A program made the position numbers and the translations under genes. This document shows positions 52,291-64,000 of a stretch of DNA of 64,000 nucleotides, piece after piece. This DNA is from Anolis sagrei (lineage: Eukaryota; Chordata; Lepidosauria; Squamata; Anolidae): contig NC_090034.1 of assembly GCF_037176765.1 (NCBI RefSeq), forward strand, positions 21,671,375 to 21,735,374, in the 5' to 3' direction. Each line of letters starts with the position of its first letter. The first letter of the stretch is position 1. The notes beneath the pieces are model-generated. The model saw only the letters and a program-made list of their open reading frames with translations, did no database searches and was not told the origin of the DNA.

Positions 52291-52329
52291 ATGGGCGTCC
52301 CGAGGCCCAGGCCGGCCTCCCCGCGCTGA
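52291..52329 (+). promoter_or_regulatory. Possible upstream ORF in LCMT1 leader
   Basis: ATG followed by 11 codons and TGA (M-G-V-P-R-P-R-P-A-S-P-R), ending 17 bases before the LCMT1 start. Functional only if transcription starts upstream of it. Confidence 0.4.
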
Positions 52330-52346
52330 GCCGACCCCGAGGGGCC

Positions 52347-63872
<11,526 letters not shown>

Positions 63873-64000
63873 TGACCCCTAGTGGCCCCTTGTGCTTCTT
63901 TTCTATGATTGATATATTGCAAATTCTTCTCTGTTTTGGGGAATATTGTGGGTGAAAGGAAGGTTTGTCTCCTTTGGATGAAGAGAGAGACATGTAATAC

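Overview
The window is vertebrate nuclear DNA, most likely from a squamate reptile and most like an iguanian or anole-type lizard. The evidence is: split genes with GT-AG introns and a CpG-island promoter; Bov-B-type RTE and CR1/L2 LINEs; tRNA-derived SINEs of the Sauria and anole (ACA) types; many hAT and mariner-like MITEs; and abundant (AAT)n repeats. I cannot fix the species. Two protein-coding genes are present, arranged head to head around a shared promoter at about 51.2-52.4 kb. In mammals ARHGAP17 and LCMT1 are also neighbours, so the synteny supports both calls.

Minus strand, 51268 down to 4530: ARHGAP17 (RICH1/Nadrin). I could place 20 coding exons. Their phases agree at every junction and sum to 2685 nt, giving 894 codons plus stop. 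The protein is an N-BAR domain, then a RhoGAP domain with its arginine finger, then a long proline-rich region ending in a PDZ-binding S-T-A-L tail. Plus strand, from 52347: LCMT1, the PP2A leucine carboxyl methyltransferase. Only its first three exons (103 residues, reaching the SAM-binding N-L-G-A-G-M-D-T motif) lie in the window.

Layout. 0-4.5 kb: region 3' of ARHGAP17, with CR1, an RTE-group LINE and an R4/Dong-like LINE end. 4.5-26.9 kb: ARHGAP17 exons 20 to 3, with short introns holding MITEs, SINEs and CR1 ends. 26.9-35.5 kb: intron 2, with AT-rich sequence, a 1.6-kb hAT element, CR1 and L2 ends. 35.6-51.2 kb: intron 1, repeat-poor at first, then a tandem array of CR1-derived units (46.7-51.1 kb) carrying a second hAT element, a LINE insertion and nested palindromes. 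51.2-52.4 kb: bidirectional promoter with a tandem array of CCAAT boxes. 52.4-64 kb: LCMT1 introns 1-2, with an L2 split by a full-length LINE with one intact 1089-codon frame, a telomere-like repeat tract, and a nested RTE/hAT/MITE cluster.

The genes do not form a pathway; they share a promoter. The most unusual items are the repeated CCAAT array between the two genes, the intact LINE with a C-terminal zinc finger, the hAT family built of alternating large palindromes, a perfect 82-bp palindromic MITE, and a telomeric repeat tract that reverses orientation. I see no CRISPR, phage, operon or bacterial feature, and no clearly novel multi-gene system.
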